64,000 bases of DNA from UTCHB3 sp964625575 (GCA_964625575.1 CAZVBQ010000002.1:349567-413566), one strand, 5' to 3'; shown: positions 52,170 to 61,615, counted from the first letter of the stretch. The notes: generated by a model not told the origin, from the sequence alone. Translations and numbers: made by a program.

Positions 52170-54419
52170 ATGAAGACTACGAAAACGATCTTATTTTTAC
52201 TGTTCATCTCACTGTTTGTCTTTAATGCCAGCGCGCAAAAAGGTGACAAGGAGATAAAGGCGGATGTCGATAAATTACTCAAGCAGATGACGCTCGAGGA
52301 AAAAGTCGGACAGATGACCCAGTTGACCATTCAGGTTGTTTCCAAAAAACAGGGAAACAAAGACCAGCATCACGAACTCGATGAGAAGAAACTCGAAGAA
52401 GTGATAGTGAAGTATGGTGTTGGCTCGCTCCTTAACGTTTACGACAAGGCTCATGAAATAAGCTACTGGCACGAAGTGATAACCAAAATTCAGGATATCG
52501 CCACAAAGAAGACCAGGCTGAAAATCCCGGTTCTTTACGGTATCGATGCCATTCATGGTGCAACTTACACCTCCGGTTCCACCCTGTTCCCGCAGGCCAT
52601 CGGCATGGCTTCAACATTCAATAAGGAATTGGTGAAAAAAGGGGGCGAAATAACCGCCGTTGAAACTTACGGCTCGGGTATCCCCTGGAACTTCAATCCG
52701 AATCTTGATCTTGGCCGTCAGCCTTTGTGGCCACGCCTCTGGGAGAGCTTCGGTGAAGACCCATACCTTACCACAATCATGGGCGCTACCTATATCAAAG
52801 CCCTACAGGACAATCCTTACGTTCCGAAAGGAAGATTCATCGCCTGCCCGAAACATTATGTAGGGTATGGATTCCCGCACAACGGATTGGACAGAACCCC
52901 TGCCCTGATGTCGGAACGCACGCTCCGCGAGTACTTCCTGCCACCATTTGAAGCCGCGGTTAAAGCCGGTGCGCTTACTGTGATGGTAAACTCCGCCGAG
53001 ATTGACGGTATCCCCGGACACGCGAACTACCACCTCCTGACGGAAGTGCTGAAGGGTGAGATGAAATTCCCCGGTTTTGTTGTTTCAGACTGGGAAGACA
53101 TAAAACGCCTTTTTACCCGCGACCGTGTTGCCACATCACCAAAGGAAGCTGTTTTCATGGCGGTTATGGCCGGTGTTGATATGAGCATGGTACCTACAGA
53201 TCTCAGTTTTTACGACCTCCTTCTCGAACTCGCGAAGGAAGGCACCGTGCCGCAGTCAAGAATTGACGACGCGGTTTCAAGAATTCTTTACGTTAAGATG
53301 AAACTTGGTCTGTTCGATAACGCTTATCCTGACAAAACATTTCTCCCGGAATTCGCTTCCGCGGCGCACACTCAGGCAAACCTTGACGCGGCCCATGAAG
53401 CGGTTGTTCTTCTGAAGAATGAAAAGAATATCCTCCCCCTCGCGAAAGACAAAAAGGTTTTCGTGACCGGTCCCACAGCCAACATGCTTTCATCCCTCAA
53501 TGGCGGATGGACAATCACCTGGCAGGGGAACGAGGAATCACTCTATCCTCATGAAAAACAGACCGTGCTCGAAGCAATAAAGAGCAAGGTTGGTGAAAAG
53601 AATGTCAGCTACGATCAGGGTGTCGATTTTGAGAAAGAGATCACCGGATCGAAGGGACTTGAACTCGCGAAACAGTCAGATGTTATCATTCTTTGCCTTG
53701 GTGAAGGCGCTTACTGCGAAACACCGGGAAACATCACCGACCTGACACTTCCCGATGCCCAGCTTGCTTATGCTGAAAAACTTATCGCCACCGGCAAACC
53801 GGTTGTGCTCGTAATGCTCGAAGGACGTCCAAGGATCATTACCAGGATCGCCGGTAAAACTGATGGTATCCTCGCGGCTTTCCTCCCCGGCATGGAGGGT
53901 GGACGCGCGATAGCCGACATCCTTTACGGTGATGCAAACCCGAGCGGTAAACTACCCATCACTTACCCTAAAGCGGCTAACGGCATTACACTTTACGATT
54001 ACAAACCGATCGAGTTCTTCGACGGCAACAAATACGATCCCCTCTATCCGTTCGGTCACGGGCTTAGCTACACTTCCTTCAAGTACTCAAATCTTAAACT
54101 GAGCGCGAAAGAGATCAATGAGAGCGGTCAGGTTAAGGTAACTGTTGATGTTACCAACACCGGCAAACTTAAAGGGAAGGAAGCGGTGCTTCTCTATCTT
54201 ACCGACATGTTCGGAACAGTAAGCCGCCCCAATAAACAGTTGAAGGGCTTCGAGAAGATCGAACTGGAGCCGGGTCAGACCAAAACCGTGACTTTCACCA
54301 TCGGTTGGGATGAAATGTCGTTCATCGGCCTTTCGAACACAAGAATTGTTGAACCGGGTGAATTCGTCGTCAACGTCGGCGGATTACAGGAAAAGTTCAG
54401 TCTCACCGTCAAACATTAA
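52170..54419 (+). CDS. bglX: GH3 beta-glucosidase, exported
   Basis: 749 residues, signal peptide (about 1-23, VFNASAQ). GH3 N-terminal barrel with QMTLEEKVGQMTQL, YGIDAIHGAT, LGRQPLWPRLWESFGEDPYLT, CPKHYVGYG and the nucleophile Asp in VVSDWEDIK (about residue 307). The C-terminal sandwich domain holds LPGMEGGRAIADILYGDANPSGKLPITYPK, and a fibronectin III-like domain ends the protein. It releases glucose from short beta-glucans. No sorting domain, so probably periplasmic. It lies 46 bp after the GH16 gene and 16 bp before the GH5 gene, one operon. Confidence 0.96.
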   Translation: MKTTKTILFLLFISLFVFNASAQKGDKEIKADVDKLLKQMTLEEKVGQMTQLTIQVVSKKQGNKDQHHELDEKKLEEVIVKYGVGSLLNVYDKAHEISYWHEVITKIQDIATKKTRLKIPVLYGIDAIHGATYTSGSTLFPQAIGMASTFNKELVKKGGEITAVETYGSGIPWNFNPNLDLGRQPLWPRLWESFGEDPYLTTIMGATYIKALQDNPYVPKGRFIACPKHYVGYGFPHNGLDRTPALMSERTLREYFLPPFEAAVKAGALTVMVNSAEIDGIPGHANYHLLTEVLKGEMKFPGFVVSDWEDIKRLFTRDRVATSPKEAVFMAVMAGVDMSMVPTDLSFYDLLLELAKEGTVPQSRIDDAVSRILYVKMKLGLFDNAYPDKTFLPEFASAAHTQANLDAAHEAVVLLKNEKNILPLAKDKKVFVTGPTANMLSSLNGGWTITWQGNEESLYPHEKQTVLEAIKSKVGEKNVSYDQGVDFEKEITGSKGLELAKQSDVIILCLGEGAYCETPGNITDLTLPDAQLAYAEKLIATGKPVVLVMLEGRPRIITRIAGKTDGILAAFLPGMEGGRAIADILYGDANPSGKLPITYPKAANGITLYDYKPIEFFDGNKYDPLYPFGHGLSYTSFKYSNLKLSAKEINESGQVKVTVDVTNTGKLKGKEAVLLYLTDMFGTVSRPNKQLKGFEKIELEPGQTKTVTFTIGWDEMSFIGLSNTRIVEPGEFVVNVGGLQEKFSLTVKH

Positions 54420-54435
54420 TGCTTGAAAGCGCGAC

Positions 54436-56421
54436 ATGAACTATAAGCAACTATTATCCCGGGCGGTCTTCTGTTTTTTGTTGTCAACGGTTACATTGAC
54501 TGCCCAGGGATTCTTGAAGGTCAGCGGGAAGACTATTGTTAACGGTCAGGGACAGGAAGTTTTTCTTAAGGGAGTCGGTTTCGGAAACTGGCTCCTTCAA
54601 GAAGGCTACATGATGCAAACCGCAGCGTTCGCAAACGCGCAGTGGCAGGTCCGCGCCAAGATAGTTGACCTGATCGGGGAGGCGAACACGGAAACATTCT
54701 ATGAGACCTGGCGGAACAATTACGTCAGGAAGATAGATATCGATTCCCTCAAATCGTGGGGTTTCAACTCAGTCAGACTTCCCTTCCATTACAATCTGTT
54801 TGCCACCAACACAAACCCGCCTGTTTTTCTCGAAAAAGGATTTCAGATCATTGATTCGCTCCTCTCATGGTGCGAGGCGAATCAGATATATCTTATTCTT
54901 GACATGCACGGCGCCCCTGGTGGACAGAGCAATGAGAACATCAGCGACTATAATCCTGCCTACCCCTCACTCTGGGAAAGCGAAAGCAACAAGGATCTGA
55001 CGGTAAAGGTCTGGAGAAAGATCGCTGAAAGGTACAAGGACAAGGAATGGATCGGCGGTTACGACCTTATCAACGAGCCGAAGTGGGACCTCGGAACGGG
55101 CAATGTGCCCCTGAGAAACCTTTACATCCGTTTAACTGACACGATCCGTGCTGTAGACCAGAACCACATCCTTTTTATCGAGGGTAACTGGTACGCCACC
55201 GACTTTAGCGGACTGACGCCTCCGTGGGACGCGAACCTCTGTTACAGTTTCCACAAATACTGGAATACGAATAACACAGGTTCGATACAGTACCTGCTCG
55301 ATCTCCGCAACACTTCCAACCGGCCCCTCTGGCTCGGTGAAACTGGTGAAAACTCGAATCAGTGGATGACGGAGATGGCTGAGCTGATGAAGAACAACAA
55401 CATCGGCTGGGCAACATGGCCTCACAAAAAAATTAAATCAATATCGGGACCCCTTTCCGTTACCCTCTCGCCACTCTATCAGACACTGCTCAACTACTGG
55501 GGCGGTTCGGGCACACGTCCCACCGCTTCTTTCGCGTACAGCGCGCTGATGACGCAGGCGAACCTGCTGAAACTTGAGTCGTGCAAATGGAACAAAGACT
55601 ACACCCACGCGCTCCTCAATCAGCCTTTCAGCTCGGCTACAACCCCGTTCGCGCCAAATGTTGTGCCCGGAACGGTTTACGCGCCCGACTACGACATGGG
55701 AAAACAGGGGGTGGCCTACTCGGATAACGACTACCAGAACACGGGAGGTGGCGCCGTCTACAATTCAGGTTACAATTACCGTAACGACGGTGTTGATATC
55801 GAGCAGTGCACGGATTTTGGCTCAAACGGCTATGATATCGGCTGGATCAACAACGGTGAGTGGATAACATACACCATAAACGTTCAGCAAAGCGGTATCT
55901 ACCGGCTCGATTTTAACGTGGCTTCACAGAGTAGCGGAAGCAGCATTTTCGTTCTTTTTGATGGCGTGGGCAACGGTTTCGTTAACATTCCTAACACGGG
56001 AGGCTGGCAGAACTGGCAGTTCGCCTCGATGGAAAATGTCAACCTTGCCGCCGGCACGCACAAAATGATGCTCAGGTTCTACACGGGGAATTTCAACCTC
56101 GCGAATATCGATTTCAACCTGATCACCGTCGGTGTTGAAGATGAGAAATCATTGCCGAAGGAGTATTCCCTCGGGCAGAACTTCCCGAATCCGTTCAATC
56201 CGGAAACTGTTATCCGTTACGCGTTGCCCGTTGCCAGTACCGTTAAGCTTGAAGTGTTCAATACCCTTGGTGAAAAAGTTGCTGAGTTGGTTAACTCTGA
56301 AATGCCCGCCGGCGAACATTCGGTTGTTTTCAACGCGACAAAACTTGTATCGGGTAATTATCTGTATCGAATTACCTCCGGATCGTTCGTTCAGACACGA
56401 AAACTTACTTTGCTAAAATGA
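54436..56421 (+). CDS. GH5 glycoside hydrolase with CBM6 and T9SS sorting domain
   Basis: 661 residues, signal peptide (about 1-23, TVTLTAQ). Catalytic domain (about 25-370) has GVGFGNWLLQEGYM, RLPFHYNLF, DMHGAPGGQ, acid/base Glu in DLINEP (about 214) and nucleophile Glu in WLGETGENSNQW (about 302), matching the exported GH5 at 31757 motif for motif. A CBM6 follows (about 415-560, NDGVDIEQC, WINNGEWITYTINV, WQNWQF), then a T9SS domain from about 575 (LGQNFPNPFNPETVIRYAL). It is the secreted version of the pair and probably attacks polymeric beta-glucan at the surface. Confidence 0.93.
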   Translation: MNYKQLLSRAVFCFLLSTVTLTAQGFLKVSGKTIVNGQGQEVFLKGVGFGNWLLQEGYMMQTAAFANAQWQVRAKIVDLIGEANTETFYETWRNNYVRKIDIDSLKSWGFNSVRLPFHYNLFATNTNPPVFLEKGFQIIDSLLSWCEANQIYLILDMHGAPGGQSNENISDYNPAYPSLWESESNKDLTVKVWRKIAERYKDKEWIGGYDLINEPKWDLGTGNVPLRNLYIRLTDTIRAVDQNHILFIEGNWYATDFSGLTPPWDANLCYSFHKYWNTNNTGSIQYLLDLRNTSNRPLWLGETGENSNQWMTEMAELMKNNNIGWATWPHKKIKSISGPLSVTLSPLYQTLLNYWGGSGTRPTASFAYSALMTQANLLKLESCKWNKDYTHALLNQPFSSATTPFAPNVVPGTVYAPDYDMGKQGVAYSDNDYQNTGGGAVYNSGYNYRNDGVDIEQCTDFGSNGYDIGWINNGEWITYTINVQQSGIYRLDFNVASQSSGSSIFVLFDGVGNGFVNIPNTGGWQNWQFASMENVNLAAGTHKMMLRFYTGNFNLANIDFNLITVGVEDEKSLPKEYSLGQNFPNPFNPETVIRYALPVASTVKLEVFNTLGEKVAELVNSEMPAGEHSVVFNATKLVSGNYLYRITSGSFVQTRKLTLLK

Positions 56422-56427
56422 TCTTTT

Positions 56428-56516
56428 CCACAGGAAGAATAGAAGCACAGAAGGAATAAAAGGAGGAATTTACAAATCTTCTTCTATCTCTTCTATTCTT
56501 TTATTCTTCCTGTGAA
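56428..56516. repeat. 89-bp palindromic repeat element, copy 1
   Basis: Starts CCACAGGAAGAATAG and ends TTATTCTTCCTGTGAA, so its 12-bp ends are inverted (CACAGGAAGAAT/ATTCTTCCTGTG). The interior is purine-rich then CTTCTATCTC-rich. Identical to copy 2, with a period of exactly 100 bp. It begins seven bases after the GH5 stop codon. Confidence 0.85.
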
Positions 56517-56527
56517 TTGAAATTGGA

Positions 56528-56616
56528 CCACAGGAAGAATAGAAGCACAGAAGGAATAAAAGGAGGAATTTACAAATCTTCTTCTATCTCTTCTATTCTT
56601 TTATTCTTCCTGTGAA
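56528..56616. repeat. 89-bp palindromic repeat element, copy 2
   Basis: Identical to the copy at 56428-56516; separated from it by 11 bp. It ends 25 bp before the GH81 start codon, so the 5' leader of that gene is largely repeat. Confidence 0.85.
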
Positions 56617-56641
56617 AAAACCTTTAATAACAAGGAACCCC

Positions 56642-59600
56642 ATGAAGAATCCCGCGTACGTATTTTTATCGTTAATGTTTTTTCTTCTCGCGGGATCAGT
56701 TGCCGCGCAGACTGTACAAGTCGGCAACGGAAGCTACAGCACTACACTCCCTTCGGGGGCGGTTGGACCATCCACTTCTTCCGGGTCACCGGTTTTTCCG
56801 AAGGTTTCACCCTCGTTTAACCAGCCCGTTCAAACGAACGACTGGTGGAGCAGCCTGATCTTCCCATTCTACGGTGTTCAGCACTCGAACACACTCTATG
56901 TCCTCCCGCTCGTGGTTAAAGCCGGAAATGACGGACTCGGTATGGGCTACACCCTTCAGCCGGTATTCGCCGCGGCAGATTATCTTTACCCCTACCAACA
57001 GCAACTCACGGTTGGCGTTGAAGGGTTGGCGGCAACGAGAACCCTGACCGACTCTTATGGCGACTGGACAGTTACCGCTTCATGGAACGACGGCACCCGC
57101 ACGATGAAATCAACTTTCGGACACGGCATCCCTTTCGCTTTCTTCACGATCACAGGCGGCAACGCCAAAGTGGTTTGTAAAGAGACTCCCGTTATCTGGT
57201 CGAACCAGAACGGGGTTGTCGGACTGACAGTCGGTGGAAGGCATTACGGAATATTCGGACCTACTGGCTCAACATGGTCGGGAACAACCACACTTCTCTC
57301 AACTCTTAACGGAAAAGATTATTTCTCGGTGGCACTGCTCCCCGATAACACCGCCGCGACACTCGAGTTTTACAGAAAACGCGCCTACGCTTTTGTGACC
57401 GACAGCCGCGTTTCGTGGAATTATGACAATCAGAACGCCAAGGTTAACACCGTTTTCAGCCTGATCACCACTTTGAAGGATTCCGCGGCGGGCAACCTGA
57501 ACAACAGCCTTACCGCCCTCTACAGGCATCAGATGATCAACTCCGATGTGGTGCTGCAACCTTATGAGTACGTATCGGTCAGGGGTAAAATGAAGATGTA
57601 CGACGGAAATACATTTTCAACCCGTCACGATTTTAACGGCATCCTACCCTCGCTTCCCGATGAGGGTGTTTACAACCCGGCACTCCTGGGTCAGTACATC
57701 GATACGGTCGCCTTGGAGAACCTGAGCGCGGGCCCCATTTACGAGAACGGCAAGGCTCTCGCGAGGTTCGCACACCTGATAAGAATTGCCGACCAGCTCG
57801 GCATAACTGCTGCCCGCGATCACTTTATCGCCCAGGTGAAAGCCCGGCTCGAAGCATGGCTGACCGTCGGCGGTGGCGCTGAAATGTCATATATTTCCGC
57901 TTGGAACACAATTTCGGCGTATCCTTCCGGCTACGGCGCGGATAACCAGCTTAACGATCACAATTTTCACTATGGTTATCTGATCATGGCTGCCGCAATG
58001 GTGGCGCAGTACGATCCCGTTTGGGCTCAGGCCTCAAACTGGGGCGGAATGATCAACCTTTTGATTAAAGACTGCGTGAACTGGGACCGTACCGATACCC
58101 GCTTCCCGTATCTCAGGAGTTTCGATCCATACGAGGGACACTCATGGGAAGCCGGGCATGGTGATTTCGGTGACGGCAACAATGAGGAATCAAGCTCCGA
58201 ATCGATGAACTTCGCCTCGGCGGTAGCCCTTTGGGGATCAGCCACCCTTAACGACACCCTCAGAGACCTCGGCATCTACCTTTACGCCACCGAACGCTCC
58301 GCGATCGAGCAGTACTTCTTCGATGTTGACGATCAGGTCTTCCCCTCAACATATCCGCGGAAAGCCCTTGGAATGGTCTGGGGCGGCAAGGGTGTTCACT
58401 CAACATGGTTCGGCGCCGACCCCGAGTTCATCCACGGCATCAACTTCCTACCGCTTACCGGTGGCTCCCTCTACCTCGGCAGAAGGCGCGACTACATTCA
58501 GGCGAACTATGCCGAAATGGTGAACGAGATCGGCAGCAAACCCCGCAAATGGAAAGACATTATATGGAAGTGGTACGCTCTCGCTGATCCGCATACTGCC
58601 CTCAACGAATTCTACGCCGAACCCGGCTACGAGGTTTTCGACGGTGAGACCAGGGCTAATACTTATCACTGGCTCGGCAACCTGAAGAAGATTGGCAGAC
58701 TCAGTACAACTGTTACTGCCGATATTCCAACCTACGCGGTCTTCACATCAGACATTAACAAAAACACTTATGTGGCTTACAACCCGGCCGCGACGGACAG
58801 AACGGTTAACTTCTCCGACGGTTACTCGATGGTTGTGCCCGCTCGCTCAATGCGCTCATTCAACAGCGATACCACCGGCGCGGGTGCACCCGTCGCTGTG
58901 GCGATCACGAATGTTAACAAGGGGAAAGCACCACTTACCGTGCAGTTCAGCGGAAACAGAAGCTTCGACCGTAACGGAACGATAACATCATACCACTGGG
59001 ACTTCGGCGACACTTCATTTGCTCACAGTTCGGATACCGTACATGTTTACCGTGTCCCCGGCGTTTACATAGCCAAACTCACCGTGCAAAGCTCGACGGG
59101 GAAAACCGGCTTCGCGACCGTAACGATCATGGTTGACGGAAACGGAACCCCCTACGCGGGCACGCCGAAACCCGTTCCTGGCACCGTTCAGGCTGAGGAA
59201 TACGATCTCGGCGGCGAGGGCGTGGCCTACCACGACAGCGACCCGCAGAACAAAGGCGTGCCGTTCAGACCGAATGAAGGCGTTGACATCGAAGGATGCG
59301 GAGATACCGGCGGCGGATATGATGTCGGCTGGATCGTAACAGGTGAGTGGATGGAATACACGATCCAGGTTGATCAGTCGGGCTACTACGATATTACGGC
59401 CCGCACCGCTTCGGTTCCCGGAGGTGGAGCATACAACATTTCGATCGATGGGATCAGCGTGACAGGAAGAAAAAGTGTACCTGTAACAGGCGGCTGGCAG
59501 TTCTGGACCGATGTTACAACCACGGCGGTTTATATCGAAGCTGGTGTACACATCATGCGCTTCGCGATCGAGGGACCCGAGTTCAACCTGAACTGGATAA

Positions 59601-59914
59601 ATCTTACCAAAAACCTCACAGGAATTGCAGACAAGAACGACGATCTCCCTAAAGATTTCGCCCTTGGGCAGAACTTCCCGAATCCGTTCAATCCTGTTAC
59701 CGTTGTGCGTTACGCGTTGCCCGTTGCGGGTAATGTTGAACTGTCTGTTTATAATACACTCGGAGAGAAAGTTGCCGAACTTGTGAATGGTGAGAAGCCT
59801 GCTGGTGAACACTCCGTTGTTTTCGATGCCCGGCAACTCGGTTCAGGTGTTTACTTCTATCGTATGCAGTCCGGGAATTTTGTTCAGGTACGTAAACTTA
59901 CTTTGCTAAAATGA
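56642..59914 (+). CDS. GH81 endo-beta-1,3-glucanase with PKD, CBM6 and T9SS sorting domains
   Basis: 1090 residues from ATG 56642 (MKNPAYVFL), with AAGGAA upstream; an in-frame GTG at 56612 lies in the repeat and is rejected. Signal peptide (about 1-24, GSVAAQ). GH81 blocks: TNDWWSSLIFPFYG, HDFNGILPSLPDEG, NDHNFHYGY, and GHSWEAGHGDFGDGNNEESSSESMN (about 495-520), which holds the catalytic Glu. A PKD-like domain (about 755-835, SYHWDFGDTS), a CBM6 (about 845-985, NEGVDIEGCGDTGG, WMEYTIQV) and a T9SS domain from about 1000 follow. It cuts laminarin-type 1,3-glucans at the surface. Confidence 0.95.
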   Translation: MKNPAYVFLSLMFFLLAGSVAAQTVQVGNGSYSTTLPSGAVGPSTSSGSPVFPKVSPSFNQPVQTNDWWSSLIFPFYGVQHSNTLYVLPLVVKAGNDGLGMGYTLQPVFAAADYLYPYQQQLTVGVEGLAATRTLTDSYGDWTVTASWNDGTRTMKSTFGHGIPFAFFTITGGNAKVVCKETPVIWSNQNGVVGLTVGGRHYGIFGPTGSTWSGTTTLLSTLNGKDYFSVALLPDNTAATLEFYRKRAYAFVTDSRVSWNYDNQNAKVNTVFSLITTLKDSAAGNLNNSLTALYRHQMINSDVVLQPYEYVSVRGKMKMYDGNTFSTRHDFNGILPSLPDEGVYNPALLGQYIDTVALENLSAGPIYENGKALARFAHLIRIADQLGITAARDHFIAQVKARLEAWLTVGGGAEMSYISAWNTISAYPSGYGADNQLNDHNFHYGYLIMAAAMVAQYDPVWAQASNWGGMINLLIKDCVNWDRTDTRFPYLRSFDPYEGHSWEAGHGDFGDGNNEESSSESMNFASAVALWGSATLNDTLRDLGIYLYATERSAIEQYFFDVDDQVFPSTYPRKALGMVWGGKGVHSTWFGADPEFIHGINFLPLTGGSLYLGRRRDYIQANYAEMVNEIGSKPRKWKDIIWKWYALADPHTALNEFYAEPGYEVFDGETRANTYHWLGNLKKIGRLSTTVTADIPTYAVFTSDINKNTYVAYNPAATDRTVNFSDGYSMVVPARSMRSFNSDTTGAGAPVAVAITNVNKGKAPLTVQFSGNRSFDRNGTITSYHWDFGDTSFAHSSDTVHVYRVPGVYIAKLTVQSSTGKTGFATVTIMVDGNGTPYAGTPKPVPGTVQAEEYDLGGEGVAYHDSDPQNKGVPFRPNEGVDIEGCGDTGGGYDVGWIVTGEWMEYTIQVDQSGYYDITARTASVPGGGAYNISIDGISVTGRKSVPVTGGWQFWTDVTTTAVYIEAGVHIMRFAIEGPEFNLNWINLTKNLTGIADKNDDLPKDFALGQNFPNPFNPVTVVRYALPVAGNVELSVYNTLGEKVAELVNGEKPAGEHSVVFDARQLGSGVYFYRMQSGNFVQVRKLTLLK

Positions 59915-59919
59915 TTTTC

Positions 59920-60008
59920 CCACAGGAAGCATAGAAGCACGGAAGGTATAGAAGGAGAAATTTAGAAATCTTCTTCTATCTCTTCTATTCTTTTATTCTT
60001 CCTGTGAA
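59920..60008. repeat. 89-bp palindromic repeat element, copy 3 (diverged)
   Basis: CCACAGGAAGCATAGAAGCACGGAAGGTATAGAAGG at the start and TTATTCTTCCTGTGAA at the end, the same length as copies 1 and 2 with scattered changes. It begins six bases after the GH81 stop, the same position as copy 1 has after the GH5 stop. Confidence 0.82.
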
Positions 60009-60018
60009 GTACATTTTC

Positions 60019-60052
60019 CCACAGGAAGCATGGAAGCACGGAAGGTAAAGAA
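60019..60052. repeat. Partial fourth copy of the palindromic element
   Basis: CCACAGGAAGCATGGAAGCACGGAAGGTAAAGAA matches only the left third of the 89-bp element. The right half is missing. Confidence 0.7.
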
Positions 60053-60112
60053 GAGGCAGGTGTATTTGTTATCAGGAAGTGCTTATTTTCCGGGTTTAAA
60101 AAGGAAAAATAG

Positions 60113-60598
60113 ATGAGCGAAACAGAAAAAGACCTTGAAAGCCTGAAAACGTCTGAGGATAAAACCGCTACCGAAGGCAGAAGTCTGAACGACATGCTGC
60201 AGGAGTTGAGAATCCTTCAGCAGGGATCCCAAGTACTCACGGCATTTCTTGTGGTACTTCCTTTTAATCAGAGTTTTGAAACTATCCATGATTTCGAGAA
60301 ATGGGTTTTCATAGCCACGTTCATGTGTTCCGTGGCAAGCCTTGTGTTTTTCAGTGCTCCTGCAGCACATCACCGCCTCATCATGACCCTTGTTCATAGG
60401 GTGACATTCAAACTGTTTGCCACCAGAATGATCGTTGTGGGTCTGGTCTTCCTCTCTTTGGCACTGATCCTCGTTACCCAGCTTGTGGTCTGGCAAGTAA
60501 TGGAAACAACAGCCAGTATCTTTGTTACAACATCTGTCGGGATACTGATTGGCATCGTATGGTGGATTTTCCCGGTCTTTTTAAGGCGAAGGGTTTAA
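60113..60598 (+). CDS. DUF6328-type small membrane protein
   Basis: 161 residues. A charged N-terminal segment (SETEKDLESLKTSEDK) is followed by LNDMLQELRILQQGSQVLTAFLVVLPF and then SAPAAHHRLI, blocks I recognise from the DUF6328 family, with four predicted helices (about 40-60, 65-88, 108-130, 135-157). Function of the family is unknown. It has no obvious link to glucan use and is convergent with the GH128 gene. Confidence 0.78.
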   Translation: MSETEKDLESLKTSEDKTATEGRSLNDMLQELRILQQGSQVLTAFLVVLPFNQSFETIHDFEKWVFIATFMCSVASLVFFSAPAAHHRLIMTLVHRVTFKLFATRMIVVGLVFLSLALILVTQLVVWQVMETTASIFVTTSVGILIGIVWWIFPVFLRRRV

Positions 60599-60620
60599 GA
60601 AAGGTCGCTATCAGTTAAAA

Positions 60621-60675
60621 TGTTAAATGTTAAATGTTATTAAGCCCCACTCAAAATAACATTTAACATTTAACA
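60621..60675. terminator. Perfect 21-bp inverted repeat between convergent genes
   Basis: The left arm 60621-60641 (TGTTAAATG words) is the exact reverse complement of 60655-60675, with a 13-bp loop. It lies between the DUF6328 gene and the GH128 gene. It is A/T-rich, so it resembles a bidirectional terminator or a mobile palindrome more than a classic GC stem. Confidence 0.65.
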
Positions 60676-60683
60676 CCTAACAT

Positions 60684-61568
60684 TTACTTTTTGAACGGCA
60701 AACTCAAATAGAGCTTCCCCAGGTCATTAAGTTCGCCGGGGGTGGGGGTGAAAAGATAGGTGTATTTGTTGTCGGGAAGTGTGCCTCTTCCGATGAACCA
60801 GGCGTAACGGAAAACATCGTCCCGGTTCTCGCAGATCGAGACCATCTCATTCATCTGCTGTGCCTGCTTCGCGTATGAATTGATCTGCGGGTTCCAGTTA
60901 GCCATTTCTGTTATCCAGATCTGCTTGCCGTATTTCTTCAGTCTGTCAAGTTGTGCCGCGAGACCGTAGTCGTACCAGTGGAAAGCAAGGTAGTCGATCT
61001 TCGGCGCGCGGTTGTTCGCGGTTCTGAAGACGGCATAAAAAGTGTCAAGCCAGGTCACGGGGTCCGAGTACCCCTGCATTGTCCCCCAGTTCATCGCGGG
61101 TCCCACCAGATATATTGTTCTTCCTGCCGCGGCGAGGTCATCTATCACTTTTTCATACACAAGCCATTCAACCGCTGCCTGCTGTGGTGTTCTGTTCGCC
61201 TGATCGGTCAGGTTGGGTTCATTCATCACTAAGAGGTATTTTATCTCCGGGTGAGCCAAAATAAAACTTTTCACCGACTGAATTTCAGCGGTCGAGGGGC
61301 TCCCTCCCCATAGCATCGGGATGAACTCCATTTCGTATGTCGTATTGTATCCCGCCGGTGCGGTTGTGGTGTAGTACCAGTTGTACCACCAGGAAACACC
61401 GCTTTTCAGTGCCTCGAGGTCGGCCGCGTCTTTAAGATTGTATGATATGCCCCGTTTCGGGCTTTTAGTAACCGTGTTCACGGGGGCAGGCTGGGAGGGG
61501 GTATCCTCTTTACAGCCCATGAAAAGAAAAAGGATGAGAATCAAGGCGCTTATTGATCTGCCGCGCAT
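60684..61568 (-). CDS. GH128-type (Asl1-like) beta-1,3-glucanase lipoprotein
   Basis: 294 residues. Lipoprotein signal with lipobox LFMGC (Cys19), then a TIM-barrel of the Asl1/GH128 family: KRGISYNL, FIPMLWGG, acid/base Glu in LLVMNEPN (about residue 116), AFHWYDYG and the nucleophile Glu in WITEMANW (about 219). GH128 enzymes cut beta-1,3-glucans. The lipid anchor places it in a membrane, likely outer. It has its own sigma-54-like promoter at 61616 and enhancer pair at 61682, which ties it to the main locus despite the opposite strand. Confidence 0.9.
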   Translation of the reverse strand: MRGRSISALILILFLFMGCKEDTPSQPAPVNTVTKSPKRGISYNLKDAADLEALKSGVSWWYNWYYTTTAPAGYNTTYEMEFIPMLWGGSPSTAEIQSVKSFILAHPEIKYLLVMNEPNLTDQANRTPQQAAVEWLVYEKVIDDLAAAGRTIYLVGPAMNWGTMQGYSDPVTWLDTFYAVFRTANNRAPKIDYLAFHWYDYGLAAQLDRLKKYGKQIWITEMANWNPQINSYAKQAQQMNEMVSICENRDDVFRYAWFIGRGTLPDNKYTYLFTPTPGELNDLGKLYLSLPFKK

Positions 61569-61615
61569 CTGTGGTGTTTCCTTGTCTTGTTAGAGTACGT
61601 TCAACCTGATATGGC

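Noticed and set aside
56428..60052. CRISPR-like array
   Set aside because: Only two to four copies, 89 bp long with palindromic ends and an 11-bp gap between the tandem copies; no 25-40 bp repeats with unique spacers and no cas genes.
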